Positions 14,401 to 24,500 of a DNA stretch of 64,000 nucleotides are shown one piece after another. The notes beneath the pieces are model-generated. The model was not told where the DNA came from and did no database searches. It saw only the letters and a list, made by a program, of their open reading frames with translations. Position 1 is the stretch's first letter, and each line of letters begins with the position of its first letter. The stretch is from Prochilodus magdalenae (Eukaryota > Chordata > Actinopteri > Characiformes > Prochilodontidae): contig JAMWET010001240.1 in assembly GCA_024036415.1 (NCBI GenBank), forward strand, positions 42,653-106,652, given 5' to 3'. The position numbers were made by a program, and so were the translations under genes.

Positions 14401-17400
14401 TGTGCAGTATAGCTCTTATATGGTAGATGGAGCTGATAAAGTGGACAATGAGTGGAGATACAAGGTGTATACAAAGCGTAAGCCAAAATATTGAGCATGC
14501 ATTACTCTATTACTCTGTGTTTAAGATTTGTAGCTGCATTTGCATTGGCCAGGCAAACTAATCAATGACAATCAATAGTTCTGCAGAGTGCTTGGGAAGG
14601 TGGGTTGGCAATAGCAAGCACATTGGATCACTGTAAGTAATGCGAAGCTTCAGAGTCGGTATGTTCAGATGCCACCTGCAATCAAAAATAATAACATTGA
14701 GTAATTTACAAATTAGCATGTATGTACTGTATAATGTGTTACACTCGCGGTACCCAGAGGGAAGTGTCAGATTGCAGTGCTGTTGGGAAGGAAGATAAAG
14801 GTCACCAGTATCAATAACTGATGATACATTCAGACTGATATGATCAATATTCATTGAGCTACACATACAGAAGTCTTTCAGTATGGCGTTGGGCCACCAT
14901 ATTTGCTAATGCAAAATGCCAGACGTCTCGGTATGGAGCCGTAGAGGTTCCTAATGGTGTCCTGTGATAATCCATCCCATACAGCTTGAATATCCTCACA
15001 CAGTTCCTGCAGATGGTGCAGTAGAGGTGGAGGTGGAGTGACGCCAGGCCTTCTGGACATGTGACGAGTCTTGGTGCTGACCATGTCGCCTCCACACACG
15101 GATTCGTTGGGCGTCTCCACCAAGACTAAAGCAGGACTCATCACTGAAGATGACCCGCTGCCATTCTGAGTCACTCCATGACAGTCTGGCACGACCCCAC
15201 TGCAGTCTTTGGTGACAGTTACGTGGTGTTGAGGACAGTCGTTGTAATGGTCTGCCAGCCGTCTGCAAATGGTGTTGGCACTAAGAGGATGACTCATGGA
15301 GGACTGCTCACTGAATGTCTGGAATGGTGGCTGTTGGGGCAGTGACTAAGTCTCATGATGTCAGACCTACCCACCAAGTTTCATTCCTGTGGGTTGATTC
15401 CTACCGGGAGCAGCTACTTGTGCAACTATTGTTGTTTAATGATGAGTGTTCACGGTTAATCATTAAAGTATCTCTAGAATATCCAATTAATAATAAAACG
15501 AATAGCGGCAGCCTGCAGGCAGAGTCGGAATGTGGGGCTCCGTTGGGATGACCAACAGCAAGGCCCGCATATTGGATGCCAACTCACTCTCAGATGCCAC
15601 ATCCTCCATTCTCCTTTATATTGCACTCTTGGTAATGCTGAAAAGCTGAGCACTCACTTCTGCGTAACGTTGTTACTGGGTCCGTTGGGGTGGACAGTAA
15701 TGCAATACTGATAGAGGCAGAGACTCTAAAACACATACACATGATGAACATAAATTAGCTTTTATTAGCCAATGGCCAGCCGGGGCCTGCTGCGGTCATA
15801 AAAAGCCTTTCCAATAAACTCTCCATTTCACGCCTCTCGCTCAGCCAGCTCGGAGCGCGCGGTGATCCGGCGCCCCCCACAGGCTCGCAGAGGGGAACGC
15901 AGCTGGTCTCTTCAGGCGCCACATAATCGATCCGCCCGTGTGTAACCTTAGCGGACGTTCTCCAAAGCGACTTGGATGTCTGACGGCTGTGTCTAACGTG
16001 AAAGCAGTGACAGGAAAAAAGTAGATTCATTGGAGCTCCCTTTATGTTAGCTCCCTCCTTTTCTTCATGCCACTAAGTGCAAGTCACTGCTCTCCCCTCT
16101 CTCTTTCTCTCACTGGGTCTGTGTGGGCAGTGTTTCCATTATATCTCAGCCTGAAGACCTTTAAGGACTTCTGCGGCTTGCTCTCCTTATTTGGAGAAAA
16201 GGTCAATGGCTACAATAAATGGGTACAATTTACTGGAGCCAAATGTTATAACATCGACATAGCCGTGACATAAAGACGTCGTAAACCTGACATAATGGTT
16301 TTCTCACGTTAAGACGCAGGAGGAGGCGGTGTGCAACTGAGGTAAACAAACATCAATATGGAATATTCACATGTACATAATCCGCAAAGCTGTTTAGCCC
16401 TTTAAGGGGCTCATATGCTACACGTTGTTGTCCTGAGGTCAACGTAGGACATTGGCTGATTGGCTGACCTGTATTGAGCTTCACCCTGCGTTCACAGGAG
16501 ACCAGTCATTTTCTATGGGAGCACCCGATTTGTCGCTGTGACGGCAGGTGACTCAGTGACACATCAGGTTGAGATTTTCCCAAATGAACTACGATCCTGG
16601 GCGGTATATTAGCACAGAGGGTGCCCTGAAGGGCCTGGCTATGATTCCCCACTGGGGCGCCTGGGGTCCTTTCCCTGCTTTCCTGTGTCTATGTGGATTT
16701 CCTCTGGGTGTTCCGGGTTTGCTCCCACGGTCCAAGGACATGCGGTCAGATAAACTGAAGATGCTATACTGCCCCCTATGTGTGAATGCGTACGCCTGTG
16801 CGCCTGTCCTGTGACGGACTGGCAGCCGGTCGAGCGTGTTGCCTGCCTTCCACCCAGTGAGTGCTGGGATTGGCTACAACACTCCCCCATGACCCAGAAG
16901 CAGTTTAGAAGATGAGTGAGAGCGAGTGAGTGAACAACGACAGAGTGAAGCAACGTTGTGAAATGACTGACCCCAACCAATTCCAATTGCAGACACAGGG
17001 GTCCAAGGTCCCCAGGATCTGCTCTCTAAACCTCCCACCCTCATTTCATTCTCATTCTGAGCAGCGTGGATTGTAAACGTTTAAAAGAAAGCTCACCACC
17101 GCTGTTTCTTCGTTTCCCGACTCTTATGAGGCATCTTACCTCCTCATATACGGGGACAATGCGAAGAAAAATGAAGAGTGGAAGAAAGTAGTGGAGTCTG
17201 TTAGTGTCTAGTGTGAGTTACGCCACTCAATAGCTAGCCGGGTTAGCCAGCATGCTAACTAACCAATAAAGCTGACCACGAATGCAAGCAGTTAGGTTTC
17301 TATCCAAATATGTGTTTCAATGATAACATGCGCTTTTAAAACTAGCTAGCTTTACTGCTAGTGTGAACTCAGGGTCATTCAGGAAAGCAGAGCTGGAACA

Positions 17401-18137
17401 CTCCTTAGAACTTTAATTTGAGGCTGAATGGGTGGATGTATGCAAATAGTTGTAACCTCTCTCCACTAAGGGGTACACAGAATTATTTTCTCTAAGAGGG
17501 GGTGGGGGGCGGGGTCACCCTGCATCTTTCTTAACTGTGGTATTCTGACTAGAAAGAAAAAACAAACCACAACTTCCAAGACAATAAACTCACAATGTAT
17601 TAGGGAAAAAAAGAGAAGAAAAATAAAGAAATGAAGAAAAAAAAAAAAACACAGCAACAAACCCAACACCAGTATTTACATATGTACACACAGTGACCCA
17701 AAGCCAGTTGCAAACAATAGTCTTTTGAACCTCAGCGTTTCTGGGCGTAGGTTCTTACTCAAAGATGTTCTCAGGTTTTAGTAGGTCCAGAGATGGTCTT
17801 TAAGCTGGGGATACACAAGCAGGGTGGACAGGAGGGTCGGTATCTCTGTTCCACTGTGCATGTGTGTTCAAACCTCCACTTTTCTTGCACCAAACAAAAA
17901 CTCCTTGTATCTGAGCATGCAACAGTAGTTTCTCAAAAAAGGAGTTGGAGACAGGCCTTAAGACAAGGCCAGGAGCACATGTGTCCCAAACACTCTCTCT
18001 GTTGTCCCCTGGAAGTACTACCCTACTTCCCTTTATGAGGACCCATTTACTGCTGGTGCCCCCAGAGGCCACCAACGGTATTACACAAAATAAAACACTG
18101 GTATTTGAAACCAGGTCTGTTACATAGTTCCTCTGAC

Positions 18138-18188
<51 letters not shown>

Positions 18189-18212
18189 AGTGTATGTATC
18201 TATCTATCAGTG

Positions 18213-18251
<39 letters not shown>

Positions 18252-18423
18252 AAGTGTATGTATCTGTCTGTCTATCTATCTATCTATCTATCAGTGTATG
18301 TATCTGTCTGTCTATCTATCTATCTATCTATCTATCAGTGTATGTATCTGTCTGTCTATCTATCTATCTGTCTATATGTCTTTCAGTTTGTCTGTCTATC
18401 CATATCTACAGTATGTCTTTCAG

Positions 18424-18505
<82 letters not shown>

Positions 18506-18652
18506 AGTGTATGTATCTGTCTGTCTGTCTATCTATCTGTCTATATGTCTTTCAGTTTGTCTGTCTATCCATATCTACAGTATGTCTTTCAGTCTATCTA
18601 TCTATCCATCTATCTATCTACCTATCTATCCATCAGTGTATCTATCTATCTA

Positions 18653-18725
<73 letters not shown>

Positions 18726-18765
18726 ATGTCTTTCAGTTTGTCTGTCTATCCATATCTACAGTATG

Positions 18766-18817
<52 letters not shown>

Positions 18818-18846
18818 GTATGTCTTTCAGTCTATCTTTCTATCTT

Positions 18847-18893
<47 letters not shown>

Positions 18894-21800
18894 GTCTGAA
18901 ACAAAAAGCCATCAGATTTGCTGGAAGGAAAGGCACTTGAATCCGACAGGCACCAACTGCTGGCTCTCCTTACACACCATGTGACAGGATTCCTGAAGAG
19001 TGAGCGAGGTGATAGCCCACATTTTAGCCAATCAGATGTAATGGGCCTTGACCACGTCGGCCAGTAAGGGTCTAGCTTTCTGTTTACATCTCTGAGTGCA
19101 GCTCAACCCTCAGCCTGCCTCTGACCGCTCTGCACACAGTGCAGCGTTACAGAGTGGCCAGCGGCCGAGTGCTGATGCACACCGCACCTCCAGGCAAGAA
19201 AGATTACCCGTCTGCAGCCCCAACCCTGGTGCTGTTTGTGCGCGTTCAAAAAACAGAGGGAATCTTCATAATGGAGCGTGAGTGCAGGAGCTGTGGCCAC
19301 GAGGGCTTTAAAATGTCCACATATGCTGCGAATTACCATCCGGTGAAGTGTTAGTGCATTTGCAGGGGAGATGGAGTGTTTCTTAATGCTGAGCCCCAGG
19401 GCTCCAAACAAACGGCGCCCGATTTACACACCTAATTCACAGACCCAGGCCCCATTTCCCTGCCCCTTGTTTCACCGCAGCTGGGACGTAACGTGCTAGT
19501 CTAGTATGAAAATTGCTCAGTTCAACACCTGCGGGAACTTCCTGAATCACGTTACGCCTCAAATCAGCATGCGCTGCAGTTCTCAGAAACCTCGCGGATC
19601 GCCCCAGGCTGCTGCGGATGGTGGGTGGGTTTCGCGTCACCCAAAACGGTGGCTTTCTGGGTACGTGCCGAATCGGAGACACTAAAGCAATGAGCCTGTG
19701 CGTTGCAGTGATTTACCGTGATGTGATTTTAAAAGGGCCTATAATACCAATAATGGAGCTTATAGATCTTTATATGAAAAAGTGTTTGATGTTGTGTTTA
19801 AACATCGCTAAAGTTCAGATCACATCACCCAGCATGCAATCCATATACTCCCTAAGCTGCAAACCAGCGCATTCGGAATTTGTTCTCTTTGTGATGTCAC
19901 AAAAAACCCTACTCATTTGCATATATCCACTTATTCAACCTACAGCAGTTTTGCTCCGCCCACATCGAAGTTATAAGGAGTGTCTCAGCCTGCACTGCTT
20001 TTTAGGCAAGGCACTGGAGAAGGTGATCCATCAGAACAATACTAATTTGCATACAACAGTCTTAAAGGAGCAGTATGTGAACCTCTAGTGGTGAGGATGC
20101 ATATTGCAACCCACAATGCCTGGACTGCTAAGTTAATATCTCTCTGATAAAACATCCTAGCTATTCTTTTAATGCTGGGAACATTTTAAATTAAGCACAT
20201 CTGCCAGCTCCTTAATCACATTTCCCAGTTCCACCTTAAATTATGCTGCGATCACAATGTATTGTACTTTAATAACATTCTGGAAGATGAATGTGAGTGG
20301 CGGAATTTAGCTGCTGGAGCATTTAAGGTGGAGCAGGAAACTTGAAACATGAAGCTGGTGAATTAGCAAGATGAATGGATGTCAGCGCCATTTAAGGTGG
20401 AACGTGAAATTATAAACATGCAGCTAATAATAAGAAGCTGACTGTGTAATATTCTATGATATTCTACATGGTGCTAGTGCTCAATACACTATGGTAGGAT
20501 ATTTTGTTAAAGGCACACTATACAGCTGGTATTCGGTTTGTCTGTTCTGTGAAACTGTAGAAACGTTGCAGCTTTACAAGGCAGCCTATGTTGGAAGACA
20601 ACCCGCTCTCATGTCGACGAGCCACTCTTAAGGGCTCATTCTAAGCTAACTAAAACATAATGATTTATAGTTACAGGTAATTATACACTAATAAAAAACA
20701 TCCCTTGTTTTTACATACTGCTCCTTTAAAGCCATGGTAAAAAATAATATAATTAAAACTATTATTTATAGTTACAGGTAATTAAAGCATAGCTAATAAT
20801 AATAAAAGTATAGGCCCCACCCCTAGATTTTACATACTGCTCCTTTAAATGCATGATAACAAAAAAATAAATAAATAAATAAACATAATGATTTATTGTT
20901 ACAGGTAATTATACACTAATAAAAAACATAACTTAATTTATGACATCCTATTTGTGTTTAAAGACCCCCCTAGTTTTTACATACTGCTCCTTTAAGGGCA
21001 TGGTTAAAAAAAGAAGTAAAACTATGATTTATAATTACATGGAATTATAAACTAATAAAAGCATAGCTTCATATATTATATCCCATTTGTGTTAACAGAC
21101 CCCACCCCTAGATTTTACATACTGCTCCTTTAAAGGCATGGTAACAAAAAAAAATAAAAACAATGATTTATAGTTACAGGTAATTATACACTAATACAAG
21201 CATAGCTTCATATATTATATCCCATTTCTGTTAATAGACCCCCCCTAGATTTTACATACTGCTACTTTAAATGCATGGTAACAAAAAAAGTAAAACATAA
21301 TGATTTATAGTTACAGGTAATTATGCACTAAATAAAAAACACAGTTTTATATATTTTATTCCAATTTCTGATAATAGACCAGCCCCCTAAATTTTACATA
21401 CTGCTCCTTTTAAGGCATGGTAACCAAAAAATAAGTAAAACATAATGATTTATAGTTACAGGTAATTATGCACTAATAAAAGACACAGTTTTATATATTT
21501 TATTCCAATTTCTGATAATAGACCAGCCCCCTAAATTTTACATACTGCTCCTTTAAAGGCATGGTAACCAAAAAATAAGTAAAACATAATGATTTATAGT
21601 TACAGGTAATTATGCACTAATTAAAAAAAACAGATTTATATATTTTATTCCAATTTCTGATAATAGGCCAACCCCCTAAATTTTACATACTGCTCCTTTA
21701 AAGGCATGGTAACCAAAAAATAAGTAAAACATAATGATTTATAGTTACAGGTAATTATGCACTAAATAAAAAAAAACTGTTTTATATATTTTATTCCAAT

Positions 21801-23818
21801 TTCTGATAATAGGCCAACCCCCTAAATTTTACATACTGCTCCTTTAAAGGTATGGTAACCAAAAAATGAGTAAAACATAATGATTTATAGTTACATTATT
21901 ATACACTAATAAAAGCATAGCTTCATATATTTTATCCCATTTCTGTTAACAGACCCTGCCCTTAAATTTTACATAGTTCTCCTTTAAAGGCACAGTGCAA
22001 AAAAAGCAAAATGTAATGATTTGTAGTTGTAGATAATTATACACTAAAAAAAACAATTTATATATTTGATTCCATTTCTGTTAATAGACCACCAACCCCC
22101 TACAATTTTACATACAGCTCCTTTAAAAGCATGGTAACAAAAAAAAAAGTAAGACAGTAGAAAAACAAGAAAGGGAAATAGTCATGTTCAATTCAGTTGT
22201 GACTATTTTTGCTGAATAACTCCAAAGAAATGTTCCGGGTGAGTACTGGGGGAGCAGGAATGAAGAGGATATGGGCCCTTTAATGCTCTGCCTCAGCTAC
22301 GTTATTGCTTTTCTAAGCACAACGAGCACAAACCCCCCGAAAACAAATGACTTACCCTGTTTCTCTCCTCTCAGCCTCTTCCTGACTGATATCTTCCTCC
22401 ACACTGTAGTCGAGCACAGCGCCAACTCCCAATGCTCTATTCTTCTGAATCAGGGGTTTGATAGACTGGTGGTCCTCTCCAGCAACAAACTGGCCATAGA
22501 ACGTCATTTTCATCAGCTGCTCGAAGGCCTTCAGACCCAGCAGTGTTTTGCTCAGGTCCATTATCTGTGAAGGAGGGGAAACAAGAGGCACTTAAAACAG
22601 GACAGGTGGGCAATGTCAAGGCTCTCAAGGCTCTTCCACACTCACTGCTGTGCTGCTTGGTCTGTCTGTAGATGTGATGGAAACGAATGAAGCAGTGTGG
22701 TTATATAGCAGTTTAAAGATATACAGCTTCTCCTCTCGACTGATCAGCCGAGACATGTTCGGTGTCTGAAGCAGGTTTGAGATCATTTAGGGGACCATTT
22801 TGATCATCAGTGGTGGTGGTGGTGGTGGTGTGTTAGTGTGTGCTGGGTTGGTGTGAGTGGATCAGACACAGCAGTGCTGCTGGACACCTCAGTGTCGGAC
22901 TGAGAGTGACCTGTGGGCAGCATCCTGTGACCACTACTGAAGAACTAGAGAATGACCAACCCTGCACTGTGCAGCAGCAGATGAGCTATCGTCTCTGACT
23001 GTCCATCTACAAGGTGGACCAGTAAGGTAGGAGTGTCTAATAGAGTGGACAGTGAGTGGACACAGTGTCTAAACACTCCAGCAGCACTGCTGTGTCTGAT
23101 CCACTCACACCAACACACCACCACCACATCAGGGTCACTGCAGTGCTGAGAATGATCCACCACCCACATACTACCTGCTCTGTGGTGGTCCTGTGGGGGT
23201 CCTGCCCATTGAAGAACAGGGTAATACAGTATACAGAGAAACAGATGGACTACAGTCTGTAACTGTAGAACTACAGAGTGACCTCTATGGTCAGTGGAGC
23301 TGATAAAGTGAACAGTGAGTGTAGAGCTAAGGTTTGGGTCAGTGTTTGAGGCAGGCCCTGTACAGGCCAGCCGCTCACTTGCGATGGAAACAGAGACAGA
23401 TGTAAACTGATAGTGCTGCCCTTATTATGCAAGTAAGGATACCGAACAGCATCACGGGAGACGGGGCCATGCCGCTGTTTGGATCAGCAGGCCCACATGT
23501 GCTGAATAACCAGGGTGTAAACATATGACGTCACACGTTTCCTGTCAGGAAGCCAAATGAACGTACCTCTTTATTGTTATCGACCAGGACGTCATAGGAG
23601 CAGAGTTTCAGCACCAAGAGGTTCCGGAGCAGCTCGAGCGTGGCTTTGCTCTTGTAGGCTTCCTTGGGCTGCTCGAAGTCGACCCAGAATTGTGGGTCAG
23701 CAGCGCGGGGGGCGCGCGGGACCGGGCGGTGGCTGAAGCGCGCGCCCTTGGGTCCTCGGAACGGCACGCCGCCGACACCCAGTCGCGCGCAGGCACTCAG
23801 GGTCCTGTGGTACGACAT
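671..23818 (-). CDS. prodh: Proline dehydrogenase, mitochondrial (PRODH-like), exons 1-7, 5' half of gene
   Basis: This is the 5' part of a split gene for proline dehydrogenase, the flavoenzyme of the mitochondrial inner membrane that oxidises proline to pyrroline-5-carboxylate. Seven coding exons (23567-23818, 22356-22564, 10229-10263, 9987-10136, 8017-8081, 7767-7883, 671-744) have AG/GT borders and join in one frame for 902 nt. Recognisable PRODH blocks in order are [91 protein letters not shown] and [13 protein letters not shown]. The N-terminus is rich in Arg and Ser with almost no acidic residues, as expected of a mitochondrial presequence. The C-terminal half of the barrel (FAD- and proline-binding residues) must lie beyond base 1. 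The MTFYGxFVAGED block favours PRODH over the hydroxyproline enzyme PRODH2. Introns are swollen by minisatellites and transposon remnants. The identification is from memory of family motifs, without a search. Confidence 0.93.
1192..1615. mobile_element. MITE-like element with Tc1-type terminal inverted repeats
   Basis: CCAGTCAAAAGTTCAGACAC at 1201-1220 is matched by the inverted GTCTAAACTTTTGACTGG near 1590-1608. The CAGTCAAAAGTTTAGACAC terminus is typical of a Tc1-like family in fish. The interior has no coding capacity. It lies in PRODH intron 6. Confidence 0.65.
1677..2620. repeat. 38-bp minisatellite, about 25 copies, in PRODH intron 6
   Basis: Tandem copies have a core of GTTCCGACTGTTCCAACTTC followed by AGAATGTTCGGTCGTAAT. 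Copies differ by point changes and a few deletions (for example around 1815-1900), and a sub-block uses CTGATCCAACTTCTGAATG (2380-2560). The short open frames inside are by-products of the repeat. Confidence 0.92.
5760..5805. repeat. Short perfect hairpin
   Basis: AGTGGTTTACCATTC at 5760-5774 pairs exactly with GAATGGTAAACCACT at 5791-5805 across a 16-nt loop, just after a G-rich run. It may be a remnant of a foldback element. Confidence 0.75.
5940..6285 (-). mobile_element. Tc1-like transposase remnant (N-terminal HTH)
   Basis: On the minus strand, the segment reading [20 protein letters not shown] matches the helix-turn-helix of a common fish Tc1-like transposase family. The flanking part (GTAGGGCCTCCTTTTGCGGC) is a recognisable end of such elements. 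It is truncated, with no DDE domain. Confidence 0.6.
7385..7640 (+). mobile_element. Tc1-like transposase fragment, copy 2
   Basis: This is about 90% similar by eye to the fragment at 1-350, starting GTAGATTGGGAAGAGGTGCT and ending with GAATTGTGCCAGGGAAGACA. An internal deletion removes the AAGTAG of the AGGAAGTAGCTGAATC segment. It lies between PRODH exons 7 and 6. Confidence 0.5.
7767..7883 (-). CDS. prodh: PRODH coding exon 6
   Basis: This is a 117-bp, phase-0 exon of 39 codons, starting [20 protein letters not shown], between a CTCTCTAG acceptor and a GTAGAA donor. It matches the family segment following the LTALG block. Confidence 0.92.
8017..8081 (-). CDS. prodh: PRODH coding exon 5
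   Basis: This 65-bp exon lies between a CACTCAG acceptor and a GTAAGA donor. It encodes [20 protein letters not shown], the AIKLTALG strand of the PRODH barrel, and ends in phase 0. It is separated from exon 6 by an intron of only 133 bp. Confidence 0.92.
8243..9133. repeat. 54-bp minisatellite, about 16 copies, in PRODH intron 4
   Basis: The unit contains CAGTAAGTGTAATGTGTTAG, TGTACTGTAAGTAG and TGTGTTGGTGTACAGTAACT. Copies are nearly identical, with one shortened unit near 8765-8820. On the PRODH sense strand each unit carries ACTTACAG, which resembles a splice acceptor. Confidence 0.93.
9553..9836 (+). mobile_element. tRNA-derived SINE, DANA-like
   Basis: GTTGCCTCACAGCAAGAAGG, a GGTTTGATTCCCAGG B-box-like segment, TGCATGTTCTCCCTCTGGGT and CAAAGACATG are hallmarks of DANA-type SINEs. 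The element ends in a (GAAT)n tail, just downstream of PRODH exon 4. Confidence 0.75.
9987..10136 (-). CDS. prodh: PRODH coding exon 4
   Basis: The exon is 150 bp with a CTTTAG acceptor and a GTGGGG donor, entering with two bases. It runs through a variable stretch into [17 protein letters not shown], a recognisable PRODH block. An internal CAG at about 10069 could act as an alternative acceptor, but using the upstream one keeps the frame with exon 3. Confidence 0.85.
10229..10263 (-). CDS. prodh: PRODH coding exon 3 (35-bp micro-exon)
   Basis: This very short exon lies between a TTTGTCAG acceptor and a GTGAGT donor. Its first base completes the codon left by exon 2 and its last base starts the codon finished by exon 4, giving [11 protein letters not shown] in the variable, poorly conserved linker of PRODH. 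The exact phase match on both sides is the main evidence. Confidence 0.75.
10640..10890 (-). mobile_element. Tc1-like transposase fragment, copy 3 (inverted)
   Basis: This is the reverse complement of the fragment at 1-350, from ATTGGGAAGAG (at about 10,880) down to the CCAGGGAAGAC region. It lies in PRODH intron 2. Confidence 0.5.
12522..13384. repeat. 31-bp minisatellite, about 28 copies, in PRODH intron 2
   Basis: The unit is TTGTTCCGTATTTCCGTAAA followed by TGTCTGTAAAT, with variants Tgtccgtaaat and cggaaat. Flanks match a dispersed repeat starting TAGGGTAGCCACCCGTCCCG, seen also at 35,400-35,470 and 41,925-42,090, which carries only one to three units. The array is therefore an expansion inside one copy of that repeat. 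Confidence 0.93.
13920..14490. mobile_element. Non-autonomous repeat, copy A (otophysan-type dispersed family)
   Basis: This shares TGCTGTGTCTGATCCAC, AACACACTAACACACCACCA, CTGCTCTGTGGTGGTCC and GTGGGGGTCCTGNCCATTGAA-type blocks with 22,810-23,340. It has no coding capacity. A 14-bp tandem (GCTGCCCACAGCAC, five copies at 14,113-14,186) has expanded inside it. Confidence 0.65.
14878..15310 (-). mobile_element. Tc1-like transposase remnant (DDE region and C-terminus)
   Basis: The minus strand reads [20 protein letters not shown], containing the catalytic FSDES motif of Tc1 transposases, then RVWRRHG. A shifted frame ends with [20 protein letters not shown] and [11 protein letters not shown], the typical C-terminus. 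The central part between the two is deleted and the frame is broken, so it is inactive. Confidence 0.8.
16590..16935 (+). mobile_element. Degenerate DANA-like SINE
   Basis: TATGATTCCCCACTGGGGCG, GTGGATTTCCTCTGGGTGTT, CCAAGGACATGCGGTCAG and a TGAGTGAGAGCGAGTGAGTG tail match the SINE body at 9553-9836 in order, at greater divergence. Confidence 0.6.
17040..17400. repeat. Dispersed repeat also found at 35,010-35,345 and 35,850-36,020
   Basis: CCGCTGTTTCTTCGTTTCCC, TAGCTAGCCGGGTTAGCCAG and CGAATGCAAGCAGTTAGG recur with modest divergence in SCARF2 intron 1. The family is unknown to me. Confidence 0.6.
18131..18896. repeat. Compound (TATC)n/(TGTC)n microsatellite
   Basis: TATC and TGTC tetranucleotide runs of about 765 bp are broken by recurrent phrases such as CAGTGTATGTATCTGTCTGT and CATATCTACAGTATGTCTTT. 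The array therefore has a higher-order structure as well. All plus-strand frames stay open as an artefact. Confidence 0.95.
20062..20730. mobile_element. Putative non-autonomous DNA element with 17-bp inverted ends
   Basis: TTAAAGGAGCAGTATGT near 20,063 is matched exactly by the inverted ACATACTGCTCCTTTAA near 20,713-20,729. The interior has no coding capacity. The right end seeds the tandem array that follows. Confidence 0.5.
20640..22140. repeat. ~140-bp tandem repeat, about 11 units, in PRODH intron 2
   Basis: ACATACTGCTCCTTTAAA recurs at 20,714, 20,833, 20,980, 21,118, 21,255, 21,397, 21,541, 21,686, 21,832, 21,972 and 22,111, with spacing 119-147 bp. Between occurrences come GGCATGGTAAC, AACATAATGATTTATAGTTA and CAGGTAATTA. 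The three central units are the most alike. Confidence 0.9.
22356..22564 (-). CDS. prodh: PRODH coding exon 2
   Basis: The exon is 209 bp between a TTCACAG acceptor and a GTAAGT donor, entering in phase 0 and leaving two bases. It encodes the strongly conserved [15 protein letters not shown] and [16 protein letters not shown] segments, which identify the gene. Confidence 0.93.
22565..23566 (-). other. PRODH intron 1
   Basis: This 1.0-kb intron is mostly filled by the dispersed foldback repeat at 22,810-23,340. The remaining 22,565-22,800 and 23,340-23,566 show no feature I can support. Confidence 0.8.
22810..23340. mobile_element. Foldback non-autonomous repeat, copy B
   Basis: AGTGGATCAGACACAGCAGT at 22,856 pairs with the inverted ACTGCTGTGTCTGATCCACT ending at 23,105. 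The pairing extends through GGTGGTGGTGTGTTAGTGTG-like sequence on both sides, with a loop of about 190 bp. It is the same family as 13,920-14,490. Confidence 0.65.
23567..23818 (-). CDS. prodh: PRODH coding exon 1 (mitochondrial presequence and start)
   Basis: The exon holds 84 codons from the ATG at 23818 to a GTACGT donor just below 23567, ending in phase 0. I chose the methionine that begins [14 protein letters not shown] because it is followed by an Arg/Ser-rich, acid-poor stretch and then the conserved [20 protein letters not shown] block. The frame stays open another 63 codons upstream, but there it runs through an ER repeat made by a (CT)n tract and is unlikely to be coding. The exon is GC- and CpG-rich, as expected near a promoter. 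Confidence 0.85.
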
Positions 23819-23937
23819 GAGTTTCAGAGAGGTCGGTGAAGACGCATGCGCACGGGCACGCGCACCCTGCTGGCGTATACGACCACGGATAAATAAAAAA
23901 GAGCGCGAGCAACTTTGGGGTCGTCTTCTATCCAGTG

Positions 23938-23974
<37 letters not shown>

Positions 23975-24500
23975 AGGTGACGTCGTAACAATAAGCACTC
24001 CACTCATTGGCCTGAAGACCTGTCACGTGGTGCTAAAAGATTGATCAGGTCGTTAATTCTCGTTCATTAGAGGTCAATAAAATAAAGGACATTCTGATTA
24101 TGGGATTGTGGGAAGGTATGGCAGCACTTTCCCGCCAAATTGAGACGTTTTCTTTAAAACTTCAAATAGAGTGGGATTATAGAACTTCCTGGACTTTTAT
24201 CTTGAGAGCACATATTATTTTATGATCTCAAGACAACAAAAGCTGTTTTCTCACAATCATACCTTATTTGTCTTTTGATCTCATAATAATAAAAGTTGTT
24301 TCCTTGAGATCTGATCTTAATCTTCTTCTAAACAGTCATGATTTCAAGATAATTATAATTATAAAAAGATACAATCGCTGATTTTCACTATAAACATCAT
24401 TTGAACACAGAAACAGAAAATTTCATGATCATATTGACCAACAGAAATGACCCATCATGTTGGAAAAACATCTGGTTCCATTGACTTTAAAATTAAACTA

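Larger units (their letters stand above)
10264..22355 (-). other. PRODH intron 2 (12.1 kb)
   Basis: This intron is a mosaic of repeats listed separately. Stretches where I see nothing beyond simple repeats are 10,900-12,400 (with (AAT)n at 11,440-11,482 and (AAAT)n at 11,650-11,735), 15,310-16,590, 16,940-18,120 and 18,900-20,060. Confidence 0.7.

Noticed and set aside
14878..15310. Intact Tc1 transposase
   Set aside because: The DDE motif and the C-terminus lie in different frames with a central deletion and no N-terminal domain.
15755..16030. Minus-strand 91-codon open frame
   Set aside because: There is no recognisable motif and no splice context, and it lies inside PRODH intron 2. It is consistent with chance.
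18105..18984. Long open frames rich in Tyr-Leu-Ser-Ile
   Set aside because: They are translations of TATC/TGTC microsatellite sequence in all frames.
23819..24007. PRODH start further upstream at 24,007
   Set aside because: The extension reads through a (CT)n tract giving an ER repeat and is unlike any mitochondrial presequence. The methionine at 23,818 fits better.
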